This document shows positions 8,429 to 16,850 of a stretch of 64,000 nt of DNA, in pieces. The DNA is from Xenorhabdus doucetiae. Lineage in GTDB: Bacteria; Pseudomonadota; Gammaproteobacteria; Enterobacterales; Enterobacteriaceae. The notes below the pieces were generated by a model, which searched no databases, was not told the origin of the DNA, and was given only the letters and a program-made list of their open reading frames with translations. The DNA is taken from contig NZ_FO704550.1 of the NCBI RefSeq assembly GCF_000968195.1, positions 2,542,001-2,606,000 of the forward strand, read 5' to 3'. Position 1 is the first letter of the stretch. Each line of letters opens with the position of its first letter. The translations under genes and the position numbers were made by a program.

Positions 8429-10520
8429 CCCAATCTCTCCAGTCATTGGCAAGCATTTTATCGATGCTTGTCAATGCCTCCGCCGTCTCTTCCCGCCAAT
8501 GTTTCAAGAGTGCCTTACGGCCACTCAACGATAAGTCACTGACACATTGCTCGATACTTAGTTGTTGCTGAAGATGTTTTCTCAACGCCGGCAAGGCCAA
8601 ATGACTCTGCAATAATAATCGCTGTAATGCGAAATAAGATGCTGACAGCGGACGATGGGCAAATGCAAAACCCGCCAATTCCTGCCAATCACTGGCATTA
8701 AGCCTTCCGTCACTTTCGTATTCAATTGGCAAGGCAAAGCCGAGTAATGATTCCAATCCGCTGGCATCGCGGGATAACCGCTGTTGTGCGGATTGGGCAA
8801 AACGTCCCCCCTGCTCGCTCAGTGGCAAAACAGCCATTGCGGTATAGCAACCACTACTCGCTTCCCGATGGGTACCCATTCTCACCAGTCGAAAACCACA
8901 TTTTTGCCAAAGAGCCCAGAGGGCGGCGGTATAACCAAAACTCACCGAGATGAGATCCAGTTTTTGTTGACTGGCTTCCTGACATTGTTGGATGATCAAG
9001 TGTTGCGCAATACCCCGACGACGATATTGCGCTTGTATAGCAATGCGACTGACTCGCTGTGATCGCAAGGTGGCAGCCTGCGGAAAACCACCATGTGCCG
9101 CCAGAGATTGGGCCACCAAATTTCCCCTTGGCCGCCGGCGTCCTGCCCAGATTTCATGTGCCAATGCCGGTGACAACCCCCCTTCGTTCACCATCCACAA
9201 AGCACCGATCAGTTGTGGCTGATGCTTTGAACAACGCGCGACAGCAGCCAGAAATGTCATCCCGTGGCCATCCATTAATCGACGCAGATCAAGCGGAGAG
9301 GTACGGTAATGCGCGCTGGTTAATAAGCCATAAAATTGGCGCAGCAATGTGGCATTTTGTAACCATTCAGGCTGATAAATCGGGTGAAAATGCCATTTTT
9401 CTGTGCTTAACCGTGTGTCATCAGCGGGCTGTTTATCATCGAATAACAGAGCACTATCCAGCCAGGCTTCCAGGGGATCATTTTCAGCCCAGCGCATGGG
9501 GGTTTTCAATTCACGGATATGACAGTCAGGTAAGGCAGCACAAAGTTTCAGCAAAAAACCGCGTCCCGTGCCTTCATAACCTTGAACCGTTGAAGTCAAC
9601 AACACACGAGGAAAATAGCGGATCAATTCGGCCAACTGGGGAGTTGGGATCGCCGCGGCTTCATCAATCAATAGCCAGTCAGCATCACTTTTATTTTCCT
9701 GTCCACTCTTTTTTGTGCGGCAATACTTCAATAAATTATCGACTGCCCAAAAAGGCGTCTCTTGTTCCAAAGGTGCCTGCTCAACAGGATCTGAAATACC
9801 GGCATAACGTCGGATCACTTCCGTCGTTATTTTTGCCGGGGCACATAACCAGCATTTTCCTTGCCAATATCGCACTAACATGCCGGCCAGCGCCGATTTT
9901 CCCCGCCCTCGCGGTGCGGTAATCACCCAAATGCCTTGTGTCGCCTGTAGCAATTCGCCAAGAATAACCCGCTGACTCACCGTCGGGTTGCCGTCAGGCA
10001 TCTGCCACATTCCGGTTTCAGGCAGTGGAACTCTCTGAGATAGCTGAAAAGGGATTTCCTGACGCCATAATATCACTTCAGGAAACGCGAGGATTTGTTG
10101 CCGGATATGGCGAATGAAATTAGGCGTCGAAATGACGCCTGCCGATTCATTCCAGCGCAAACTATCTTCATCGGGCTGTTCCGGCCATTGTGACCACGCG
10201 GGTACACGCATCACTAACCAGCTTCCCGCTTTTAGTGTGCCGGCCAGTATTGCCAATGCTTCCGCATTAAACCCTTTCGTTGCGTCAAAAACACCATGCA
10301 AAAATTCACGCCCAAGCAAGCTGACGGCTTTTGTCGGATCAATCGCACCGGATACATGAGCTGAAACCGTTAACCAATCCCCTTGGAACTGTTCTGTTAG
10401 CTGATTGACAATCGATGCACTCCATTGAGGATCACCACTCAAAACGACCAAACGGCGCTGTCCTTGTTGCTGCATCTGTATCTGCAACTTTTCCCATGCG
10501 CTGTGCCATAAGCTATACAT
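8373..10520 (-). CDS. tmcA: tRNA(Met) cytidine acetyltransferase TmcA
   Basis: 715 residues, somewhat longer than the E. coli protein (about 671). TmcA uses acetyl-CoA and ATP to make N4-acetylcytidine at the wobble position of elongator tRNA-Met. Domains in order are an N-terminal DUF1726 region, a helicase-like ATPase with Walker A TAPRGRGKSALAG and Walker B LLIDEAAAIPTPQL, a GNAT acetyltransferase region (SRIAIQAQYRRRGIAQHLI) and a C-terminal tRNA-binding part. The extra C-terminal residues come from the 56-bp antisense overlap with ypfN. Single-gene transcription unit. Confidence 0.95.
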   Translation of the reverse strand: MYSLWHSAWEKLQIQMQQQGQRRLVVLSGDPQWSASIVNQLTEQFQGDWLTVSAHVSGAIDPTKAVSLLGREFLHGVFDATKGFNAEALAILAGTLKAGSWLVMRVPAWSQWPEQPDEDSLRWNESAGVISTPNFIRHIRQQILAFPEVILWRQEIPFQLSQRVPLPETGMWQMPDGNPTVSQRVILGELLQATQGIWVITAPRGRGKSALAGMLVRYWQGKCWLCAPAKITTEVIRRYAGISDPVEQAPLEQETPFWAVDNLLKYCRTKKSGQENKSDADWLLIDEAAAIPTPQLAELIRYFPRVLLTSTVQGYEGTGRGFLLKLCAALPDCHIRELKTPMRWAENDPLEAWLDSALLFDDKQPADDTRLSTEKWHFHPIYQPEWLQNATLLRQFYGLLTSAHYRTSPLDLRRLMDGHGMTFLAAVARCSKHQPQLIGALWMVNEGGLSPALAHEIWAGRRRPRGNLVAQSLAAHGGFPQAATLRSQRVSRIAIQAQYRRRGIAQHLIIQQCQEASQQKLDLISVSFGYTAALWALWQKCGFRLVRMGTHREASSGCYTAMAVLPLSEQGGRFAQSAQQRLSRDASGLESLLGFALPIEYESDGRLNASDWQELAGFAFAHRPLSASYFALQRLLLQSHLALPALRKHLQQQLSIEQCVSDLSLSGRKALLKHWREETAEALTSIDKMLANDWRDWVISYDPAAANHPHHPIDR

Positions 10521-10601
10521 AGAACGAACTATCCATAATGTGAATTGTATAATATATGAACTATCTGATTGATGAATACGTTAAAATGGTGACCCGCACA
10601 A

Positions 10602-11054
10602 TCACAATTTGCCAATCATAATCGATAAAATACCCGCGGCAATCAACGGGCCTACGGGAACGCCCCTAAATAGCGCCACCCCCAACACAGTGCCGACTAA
10701 TAATCCGGCCACCGTAGAAGGCTGGCTAGACATTAAAGCAACACCACGGCTTCCCAACCATGACACAAGAACACCAACCACAATAGCCAGCAGTGATTTC
10801 CAATTTAAGAAAGAGCTAAAAATGTCCTGTGCGGAGATTTTCCCGCTTGCGATAGGTGCCATGACGCCGACAGTCAGAATCAGGATACCTATCGTCAAGC
10901 CATATTTTTCCACCCAAGGGAAAAACTGATTTAATGGCGTGATGCGAACAACCAACAAAAATAACATGGCAAGTGTCACTGTCATGTTATGACTGATGAT
11001 GCCAAGCCCTGCAAGCACAAGCAAAATAAGTAACGTAGGATCAATGTGGCTCAT
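10602..11054 (-). CDS. yeaL: DUF441 inner-membrane protein YeaL
   Basis: 150 residues, four or five membrane helices, closely matching the E. coli YeaL/UPF0756 family (148 residues). Conserved segments include RITPLNQFFPWVEKYGLTIGI, GVMAPIASGKI and GTVLGVALFRGVPVGPLIAAG. Molecular function is unknown. It stands alone, 81 bp from tmcA and in the same direction. Confidence 0.93.
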   Translation of the reverse strand: MSHIDPTLLILLVLAGLGIISHNMTVTLAMLFLLVVRITPLNQFFPWVEKYGLTIGILILTVGVMAPIASGKISAQDIFSSFLNWKSLLAIVVGVLVSWLGSRGVALMSSQPSTVAGLLVGTVLGVALFRGVPVGPLIAAGILSIMIGKL

Positions 11055-11343
11055 GAATTTTCCTATAACTCCCTATAAAACAAGAATAGCGAAGCGACTG
11101 GCGGTTTGCTAACACGCTTGCTTTCAGTAATAACATTGATAAATAATTACTCACCTAGAGCAAGGTGCCATCTTAATTTATTGATAGCAAAATCTTGATC
11201 GTGGAAAGTATCACAACATAAGCAATTTACCATAACGTCAGTAACAAATTGGTTTTATTGATAAACACCCACATTTTTACCAAGGCCAATGCAGAAAGAT
11301 TGTAAGAAATACCTTGCAACTAAGATGCGTTCGTATAAGCGAT

Positions 11344-11697
11344 ATGAAAAAATTAACATCCTCCCTTATAATTTGTCTCTCCTTAGCGGGTTGTACCACT
11401 CAATGGGTACCTACAACAAGTCATCCAACGCCTTTCAGTGAAGCAACGGCTGAATGCAACCTGTCAGCATCAAGTCTATTTCCTGTAAAAAATGAAGTTG
11501 CCCAAAGATCAACGCTGAAAAGCGTGCGACAACACTGCGTAAATGGCGTTCAATGCGGAAAAGATGGCTATTACTATCAAAGTGTTCCCATGACTGAAAG
11601 CTATGTAATAGATGTTAACAGCGATTCCAGAAGAGGATCTTATTACAGTTGCATGCGACAAAAAGGCTGGAAACAACAAACTAAATCCCTGCTTTAA
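11344..11697 (+). CDS. Small lipoprotein of unknown function
   Basis: Starting at the ATG at 11344, the product is 117 residues with a classic lipoprotein signal (MKKLTSSLIICLSLAGC). A longer frame opens with TTG at 11314, but this would place ten extra residues before the signal peptide. The mature part is small and hydrophilic, with five cysteines after the lipobox, suggesting disulfide bonds in the periplasm. I do not recognise a named family. The 289 bp before it hold only promoters for it and for divergent yeaL. Confidence 0.75.
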   Translation: MKKLTSSLIICLSLAGCTTQWVPTTSHPTPFSEATAECNLSASSLFPVKNEVAQRSTLKSVRQHCVNGVQCGKDGYYYQSVPMTESYVIDVNSDSRRGSYYSCMRQKGWKQQTKSLL

Positions 11698-11789
11698 ATT
11701 TACTCAACGCGCAAGACAGGGGCAGGATGCCCTTTATATTATCGGGCATCCTGGTATTTAAAAAAACCTTTAAGTAATCGTTTGCGTCA

Positions 11790-12503
11790 TTAGTCCAAAA
11801 TAACGCCAATACGGCGTGCAACTTCTTCATACGCTTCGATCAAGCCACCAAGGCTTTGGCGAAAACGATCTTTATCCATTTTATCCATCGTCTGCTTATC
11901 CCATAAGCGGCTACCGTCCGGTGAAAATTCATCTCCCAATACGACTTTGCCTTTGAACAAACCAAATTCCAACTTAAAATCCACCAGAATCAAGCCCGCA
12001 TCATCAAACAATTTGCTCAAAACTTCATTAGCCTTGTAGCTCAAGCGTTTCATTTCAGCCAAGTGCGCTTGACTCACCCAACCGAATGTCTCACAGTAGG
12101 ATTCGTTAACCATAGGATCGTGTTTGGCATCATTTTTCAGGAACAGATCAAACAGTGGCGGATTAAGCACCATTCCCTCTTCCACTCCCAGACGCTTAAC
12201 CAGAGAACCGGCAGCACGATTACGAATAACGCACTCAACAGGCACCATATCAAGTTTTTTCACCAAGGATTCATTATCTGACAACCGTTGTTCCATTTGC
12301 GTCGGAATACCCGCCTCTTCCAGTTTGCTCATAATGAAATGATTGAATTTATTATTCACCATTCCCTTGCGATCGAACTGTTCAATGCGTTCACCATCCA
12401 ATGCTGATGTATCATTACGGAATTCCAGCACAAGTAAGTCAGGATTATCAGTGGTATACACTGTTTTTGCCTTTCCACGATACAACTCAGCTTTTTTCTG
12501 CAT
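11790..12503 (-). CDS. purC: Phosphoribosylaminoimidazole-succinocarboxamide synthase PurC
   Basis: SAICAR synthetase of purine biosynthesis, which joins CAIR and aspartate using ATP. The start at 12503 gives 237 residues and the family N-terminus MQKKAELYRGKAKTVY; the frame extends 17 codons upstream, but those residues are not conserved. Key segments are VECVIRNRAAGSLVKRLG, NESYCETFGWVS, GLILVDFKLEFG and DEFSPDGSRLWD. It follows bamC and dapA in the same direction, separated from bamC by a strong hairpin. No PurR box was found immediately upstream. Confidence 0.96.
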   Translation of the reverse strand: MQKKAELYRGKAKTVYTTDNPDLLVLEFRNDTSALDGERIEQFDRKGMVNNKFNHFIMSKLEEAGIPTQMEQRLSDNESLVKKLDMVPVECVIRNRAAGSLVKRLGVEEGMVLNPPLFDLFLKNDAKHDPMVNESYCETFGWVSQAHLAEMKRLSYKANEVLSKLFDDAGLILVDFKLEFGLFKGKVVLGDEFSPDGSRLWDKQTMDKMDKDRFRQSLGGLIEAYEEVARRIGVILD

Positions 12504-12565
12504 TTTACACTCCAGAAATATGACATCTTTAAACGTAAAGAATTGAACAAACATCTTATCCCAAA

Positions 12566-12591
12566 GATAAAGGGGCCTGAGCCCCTTTATC
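12566..12591 (-). terminator. Hairpin between bamC and purC
   Basis: A perfect 11-bp stem GATAAAGGGGC / GCCCCTTTATC with a 4-nt loop lies right after the bamC stop. No T-run follows on the minus strand, so it may be an attenuator or transcript-stabilising stem rather than a full terminator. Confidence 0.6.
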
Positions 12592-12599
12592 TATATCTA

Positions 12600-13658
12600 T
12601 TACTTATCTTTTGATTGGTCTTTGGATTGGCTAAATACCGCTTCCAGCACAGCCACCATTTGATCATTTTCAGATTGCGTCAGCGGTTTACCTTTTTCGC
12701 TGATAAACTGTAGGCTGCTCCGGTTATCCAAATCACCCACCTGTAACTTGTAATTTCCTTCGCTGATGGAAGGCGCTTCGACTCCCAACGCTTCCCAATC
12801 AGAAGAACTGCGTCCCTGATAAGTCACCGCTATCGCTCCCGTGGAACGGGTACGGTCCGTGACTTTCATACCTATATTTTCCAACGCGTATGGTAACCTG
12901 TTCCAGACGACGTTGTAGGGTGCACGCACGATGATTTGCGGCAATCCAGTATTATCACTACCGCTTTGTACCGCTAATGCACCGGAGTTTTTAGCACTAC
13001 TCAGACTCGCGGCTTCTTGTTGCTGGCTTAAGTCACCCGCCAGTTTATTAAGCATGACAACATTGTAACGCTGGATTTCCACTGGGTTGGTAATTTCCTT
13101 TTCCCCATGTTTCAAGCCGTCATTCGAAACCGCTAACACTATTTGGTAATCCTGTTTGGTCACCGAAATACGGTAGCGACCCTGATAAGGAATATTTTCA
13201 TCTGCCCGCGGCCAAGTAACCCAATCTGTCGTCAAGGTTTGCGCAGAATCATCTTTATGACTGATCTTATATCCTTTTTCTGTCAGCAGATTGTTTACCT
13301 GTGACCATAATTTGCTGTATTCCGGGGTATTTTCAAGCAACAACTTACTGCTGTTAGCACTATTTTCAACACGGGAACCCGTCAATAATGCAAGCGCCTG
13401 CAATGGAGGACGTATATCCAAATCTTTACCCACTGCCCCTGTTGAAGCCGTTGTCGGGATATTATACTCGCCATTTTGTAACGGTAATACCATTCCCGCA
13501 GGGATGTTCAATATTTTCAGTGGAGGCGTGTCAAGATAGGATTGATCCCCGCTGACCTGACGTTTATAGCGCTGATCGCTGGAACAGGCAGCTAACAAAA
13601 CCACCAATGACAGGCCAGCAATCTTCATGACCTTCGATTTTTGCAATAATGTTGCCAT
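12600..13658 (-). CDS. bamC: Outer-membrane assembly lipoprotein BamC
   Basis: 352 residues, near the E. coli length (344). Accessory lipoprotein of the BAM complex, which folds beta-barrel proteins into the outer membrane. The signal peptide ends in the lipobox LLAACSS, followed by the unstructured SDQRYKRQVSGDQSYL segment that binds BamD, then two helix-grip domains ending in LQVGDLDNRSSLQFI. It is immediately downstream of dapA (17 bp), the conserved dapA-bamC-purC order. Confidence 0.96.
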   Translation of the reverse strand: MATLLQKSKVMKIAGLSLVVLLAACSSDQRYKRQVSGDQSYLDTPPLKILNIPAGMVLPLQNGEYNIPTTASTGAVGKDLDIRPPLQALALLTGSRVENSANSSKLLLENTPEYSKLWSQVNNLLTEKGYKISHKDDSAQTLTTDWVTWPRADENIPYQGRYRISVTKQDYQIVLAVSNDGLKHGEKEITNPVEIQRYNVVMLNKLAGDLSQQQEAASLSSAKNSGALAVQSGSDNTGLPQIIVRAPYNVVWNRLPYALENIGMKVTDRTRSTGAIAVTYQGRSSSDWEALGVEAPSISEGNYKLQVGDLDNRSSLQFISEKGKPLTQSENDQMVAVLEAVFSQSKDQSKDK

Positions 13659-13675
13659 TAAAATTCCCTAAAGTT

Positions 13676-14575
13676 TTACAGTAATCCAGCTATTTTCAAG
13701 GCCTTACCAACTGGAATTTGCCCTTCCTGCGTGAGCGGGATCATTGGCAAACGCAATGTATCATCGGTAATCAATCCCAATTGACGGCAAGCCCACTTAA
13801 CTGGCGTCGGGCTAGGTTCAACAAATAATTGATGATGCAATTCCATCAGTCGACTGTTCAGGGCACGAGCTTGCAAATATTTACCTTGCCCAGCCAATTC
13901 ACACACCTGCGCCATTTCCGCTGCCGCAACGTTTGCGCTCACAGAAATCACTCCCTTACCACCAAGCTGCATGAAATCGACAAAACTTGCATCATCACCA
14001 CTCAGTAGAATGAAATTTTCATCACTAACCAATTCTTGGATCTGACTAACACGACTTAAGTTCCCTGTCGCCTCCTTAAGCGCAACAATATTTTTCAGTT
14101 CCGCCAAACGCGCGACAGTCGGTGGCAATAAATCACATCCGGTACGAGATGGCACATTATACAGAATTTGTGGTAAGTCAGTATTCTCAGCGATTGCCTT
14201 AAAGTGCAAATATAAACCTTCCTGTGATGGCCTATTATAATAAGGTGTCACCGACAGGCAACCCACAACCCCCGTGTTTTCGAAACGGTGGGTCAGAGAA
14301 ATGGCTTCCGCAGTGGCATTTGCCCCCGTTCCCGCAATCACAGGAATGCGTCCATCCGCCATTTCCAGTGTTGTCAATACCACATCAACGTGTTCGTCAT
14401 GGTTAAGTGTTGCACACTCGCCTGTTGTGCCAACAGACACAATCGCAGATGTACCACTGGCGATATGATAATCAACTAATTTTCTCAAACTGGCCTTATC
14501 GATCTGACCGGTTGAGTCCATCGGCGTTATCAATGCAACTATACTGCCTGTAAAACCAGAATGATTGCTTACCAT
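13676..14575 (-). CDS. dapA: 4-hydroxy-tetrahydrodipicolinate synthase DapA
   Basis: First enzyme of the diaminopimelate/lysine branch, condensing aspartate semialdehyde with pyruvate. I start it at 14575 (MVSNHSGFTGSIVALITPMD, 299 residues), which has a purine-rich ribosome site. The frame extends to 14623, but those 16 residues are not family-like. Visible features are SVGTTGECATLNHDEH, the Tyr of ILYNVPSRTG and the Schiff-base Lys in VALKEATGNLSR. Same operon as bamC and purC; divergent from gcvR. Confidence 0.96.
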   Translation of the reverse strand: MVSNHSGFTGSIVALITPMDSTGQIDKASLRKLVDYHIASGTSAIVSVGTTGECATLNHDEHVDVVLTTLEMADGRIPVIAGTGANATAEAISLTHRFENTGVVGCLSVTPYYNRPSQEGLYLHFKAIAENTDLPQILYNVPSRTGCDLLPPTVARLAELKNIVALKEATGNLSRVSQIQELVSDENFILLSGDDASFVDFMQLGGKGVISVSANVAAAEMAQVCELAGQGKYLQARALNSRLMELHHQLFVEPSPTPVKWACRQLGLITDDTLRLPMIPLTQEGQIPVGKALKIAGLL

Positions 14576-14820
14576 TACCACTTTCCCCTTCGTTAAGCCT
14601 AAAACTGCAAATAAGAAGTTCATGGTACTTTCTTGTTATACAGAAGAAAACTCTTTAGCCACGCGATTTCAATGAATTTTGTTAATATCAAGTGTAGCCA
14701 ATTAAACAGAAATTATAATTTTGCTCTCCCGACAAATGCGATTGACCTTCTCTTGATCATTTTTTATGTTTAAACACCACATACACAGCAAACAACGACT
14801 AAAATTAAAGGAAAATCGCT

Positions 14821-15372
14821 TTGCCAACATCAGAACAGCATTTTTTAGTGATCACCGCCCTAGGTACCGATCGCCCCGGCATCGTTAATACCATTACCCG
14901 CCTCGTCAGTACCTGCGGCTGTAACATTGAGGACAGCCGCCTGGCAATGTTTGGCGAAGAATTTACTTTCATCATGTTACTATCCGGTAGCTGGAATGCC
15001 ATTACGTTGATTGAATCTACCCTGCCACAAAAGGGCGCAGAACTTGAATTACTCATCGTCATGAAACGTACCCGATGTGGGGTGCAGAAAAAATTTCCTT
15101 CGACCATCACCGTTAAAGTAGATGTCGATGATTCACCAGGCATTGTTGAACGTTTTACCAGTTTATTCACGGCTCAGGATCTTAATATCGCGGAACTGGT
15201 CTCAAAAACGCACCCTGCCGAAGGAAATCACCCCGCGCGCCTGCAAATTCAAATTACAGGCCACAATCCAGTTGACGATAATGGCACGATATTTAAAGAA
15301 ACTTTTCATCACCTATGTGCAGAATTAAATGCACAAGGCAGTATTATCGTACAAGCTCAGATAAAAAATTAA
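14821..15372 (+). CDS. gcvR: Glycine cleavage repressor GcvR (3' end altered by inserted cassette)
   Basis: Two ACT domains (HFLVITALGTDRPGIVNTIT; then TITVKVDVDDSPGIVERFT) identify GcvR, which binds glycine and GcvA to control the glycine-cleavage operon. It uses a TTG start, with AAAGGA about 8 nt upstream. The C-terminus now ends QGSIIVQAQIKN. The last coding bases before that ending (15337-15356) are repeated exactly at 16229-16248. There the same frame continues for the longer tail expected of the family and stops by overlapping the bcp start. So this gene carries a replaced tail of a few residues and is probably still functional. Confidence 0.93.
   Translation: MPTSEQHFLVITALGTDRPGIVNTITRLVSTCGCNIEDSRLAMFGEEFTFIMLLSGSWNAITLIESTLPQKGAELELLIVMKRTRCGVQKKFPSTITVKVDVDDSPGIVERFTSLFTAQDLNIAELVSKTHPAEGNHPARLQIQITGHNPVDDNGTIFKETFHHLCAELNAQGSIIVQAQIKN
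15337..15356 (+). repeat. 20-bp direct repeat, left copy (within gcvR)
   Basis: GGCAGTATTATCGTACAAGC occurs here inside gcvR and again at 16229-16248. The two copies bracket the toxin-antitoxin module, giving an 892-bp repeat-to-repeat unit. This is the pattern of site-specific integration or recombination that rebuilds the target gene end. Confidence 0.9.
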
Positions 15373-15508
15373 ATATATAAAAAACAATGACGTAAATAGA
15401 AGGTTTTATACTGATTAGATAGGAAAAATTGAGATCAGTGCCAAGGTGAAGAACAGGAAGGATAACCACTATAGGGCAGATTTCTGCCCTTTAACTTGCA
15501 GGACAATC

Positions 15509-15529
15509 CCATATATGGTCCATATATGG
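15509..15529 (+). promoter_or_regulatory. Tandem palindromic operator of the toxin-antitoxin operon
   Basis: The palindrome CCATATATGG occurs twice, at 15509-15518 and 15520-15529, spaced 11 bp apart, one helical turn. It lies about 70 bp before the antitoxin start. Antitoxins of the Phd type bind such repeated palindromes to repress their own promoter. Confidence 0.7.
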
Positions 15530-15599
15530 ACATTTTCACCGGGGCGCTATATGCTGTAATCGATACTGCAATTGATAATTTTTATCTCTGGAGAACGTT

Positions 15600-15872
15600 A
15601 TGTCCCTACTTACCTCGCCCCGCATAACGACAGTTTCGGCATTCAAGAAAGAGCTGGCTTCAATGGATGTTTCTGACCCGGTAGTTGTTACGCAGAATGG
15701 AGAGCCTCTCTATGTGGTTCAAGATCCCGCTCAGTTTGAAATGCAACAGGAACAAATGGCTTTGTTGCGATTGCTCTCTTTCGCAGAAAAAGATGTGAAG
15801 GCAGGCCGGACTGTTTCATCCTCCGATCTCAGAGCTAGGCTGAAAGGATTGGTCGATGACAACAACAATTAA
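15600..15872 (+). CDS. Phd/YefM-like antitoxin
   Basis: 90 residues. The N-terminal ITTVSAFKKELASMDVSDPVVVTQNGEPLYVVQDP is the Phd/YefM DNA-binding fold, and the variable C-terminus should wrap the toxin. The ribosome site GGAG lies 7 nt upstream. The gene overlaps the toxin by 17 bp, the usual antitoxin-first, coupled arrangement. The tandem palindromes upstream suggest autoregulation. Assignment rests on fold-level similarity and context. Confidence 0.85.
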   Translation: MSLLTSPRITTVSAFKKELASMDVSDPVVVTQNGEPLYVVQDPAQFEMQQEQMALLRLLSFAEKDVKAGRTVSSSDLRARLKGLVDDNNN

Positions 15873-16206
15873 GTTTGAATATTCTCAGACTTTTCAGGAG
15901 CAGCTCTATGACCGTTTCCACTATCTATCCAAACATATTGGTCAGGCTGCTTCACAAAAACTTCTGGATGGTTTTATTGATAGCTTCGAGAACAGAATAA
16001 AGTCACATCCAGAGAGTGCCCCACTATGTGAAGAAGCAGCAGATATTGGTTTAACGACTTACCACGATTATATTGATCCTAATCTCCAGTTAAGAGTGAT
16101 ATACCGGGTATCAACTATAGAGGGGACTGTCTACGCCCTTCTTTTCCTTAGCACCAAGCAGAGTATTCGACAGGCCCTTATCCGGTACTGCCTGCGCAAA
16201 GAGTAA
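15856..16206 (+). CDS. RelE/ParE-superfamily toxin
   Basis: 116 residues. It has the pattern of this superfamily: an N-terminal strand (IKFEYSQTFQEQL), long helices, then LQLRVIYRVSTIEGTVYALLFLSTKQ. It probably acts as an mRNA interferase or gyrase poison, but the residues that would decide between these are not clear by eye. It overlaps the antitoxin gene and ends 22 bp before the right direct repeat, so the cassette is compact. Confidence 0.82.
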   Translation: MTTTIKFEYSQTFQEQLYDRFHYLSKHIGQAASQKLLDGFIDSFENRIKSHPESAPLCEEAADIGLTTYHDYIDPNLQLRVIYRVSTIEGTVYALLFLSTKQSIRQALIRYCLRKE

Positions 16207-16228
16207 AAGCCCTTGAAATCAACGATGG

Positions 16229-16248
16229 GGCAGTATTATCGTACAAGC
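16229..16248 (+). repeat. 20-bp direct repeat, right copy
   Basis: Exact copy of 15337-15356. It marks the right junction of the toxin-antitoxin insertion and restores continuity with the ancestral gcvR tail. Confidence 0.9.
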
Positions 16249-16285
16249 ACATTTAAATCAAAACGATCAAACGGAGAATGAATGA
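16229..16285 (+). pseudogene. Displaced original 3' tail of gcvR
   Basis: Read in the gcvR frame this piece encodes GSIIVQAHLNQNDQTENE and a TGA that overlaps the bcp ATG. GcvR proteins of relatives continue beyond the equivalent GSI position with a short polar tail, so this is the original C-terminus. It was cut off when the toxin-antitoxin cassette entered. The overlap shows that gcvR and bcp were once translationally coupled. Confidence 0.8.
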
Positions 16286-16752
16286 TGAGTGCATTGAAAG
16301 CCGGTGATAAGGCCCCTCAATTCAGCCTTCCTGACCAAGATGGCGAAACCATTAAGCTATCTGACTTCAAAGGCCAACGTGTTTTAGTTTATTTTTATCC
16401 CAAGGCAATGACGCCAGGCTGCACCGTTCAGGCATGTGGCTTGCGTGACTCAATGGATGAACTAAAAAACATCAATGTTGAAGTGTTGGGTATCAGCACA
16501 GATGCACCTGAAAAGTTAGCCCGCTTTGTAGAAAAAGAGACGCTAAATTTCACGCTGCTCTCTGATGTTGACCATCAAGTTGCCGAACAATTTGGTGTTT
16601 GGGGAGAAAAAAAGTTCATGGGGAAAACCTATGACGGCATGCACCGCATCAGTTTTTTGATTAATCCACACGGTGAGATTGAACACGTTTTTGATAAATT
16701 TAAAACCAGCGAGCATCATCAAGTTGTACTGGATTATCTGAAACAACATTAA
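16282..16752 (+). CDS. bcp: Thioredoxin-dependent thiol peroxidase Bcp (PrxQ type)
   Basis: 156 residues, a cytosolic peroxiredoxin that reduces hydroperoxides using thioredoxin. The peroxidatic and resolving cysteines appear as C47 and C52 in PKAMTPGCTVQACGLRD, the spacing of the atypical two-Cys Bcp group. Other family segments are LSDFKGQRVLVYFYP and GKTYDGMHRISFLI. Normally coupled to gcvR. Here the toxin-antitoxin cassette separates it, so expression may now depend on read-through or a new promoter. Confidence 0.95.
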   Translation: MMSALKAGDKAPQFSLPDQDGETIKLSDFKGQRVLVYFYPKAMTPGCTVQACGLRDSMDELKNINVEVLGISTDAPEKLARFVEKETLNFTLLSDVDHQVAEQFGVWGEKKFMGKTYDGMHRISFLINPHGEIEHVFDKFKTSEHHQVVLDYLKQH

Positions 16753-16850
16753 TCGTCAATCTGTCATGCGTTGCCGCTCACTTAATAAAGCGGCAACTTA
16801 TTTATTTTCACTGAGTATTTTATGACATCATATTCAAAGCAAGCGGGTTC

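Noticed and set aside
9059..9922. 287-residue plus-strand frame inside tmcA
   Set aside because: Lies wholly antisense to TmcA ATPase and acetyltransferase motifs; composition looks like out-of-frame translation.
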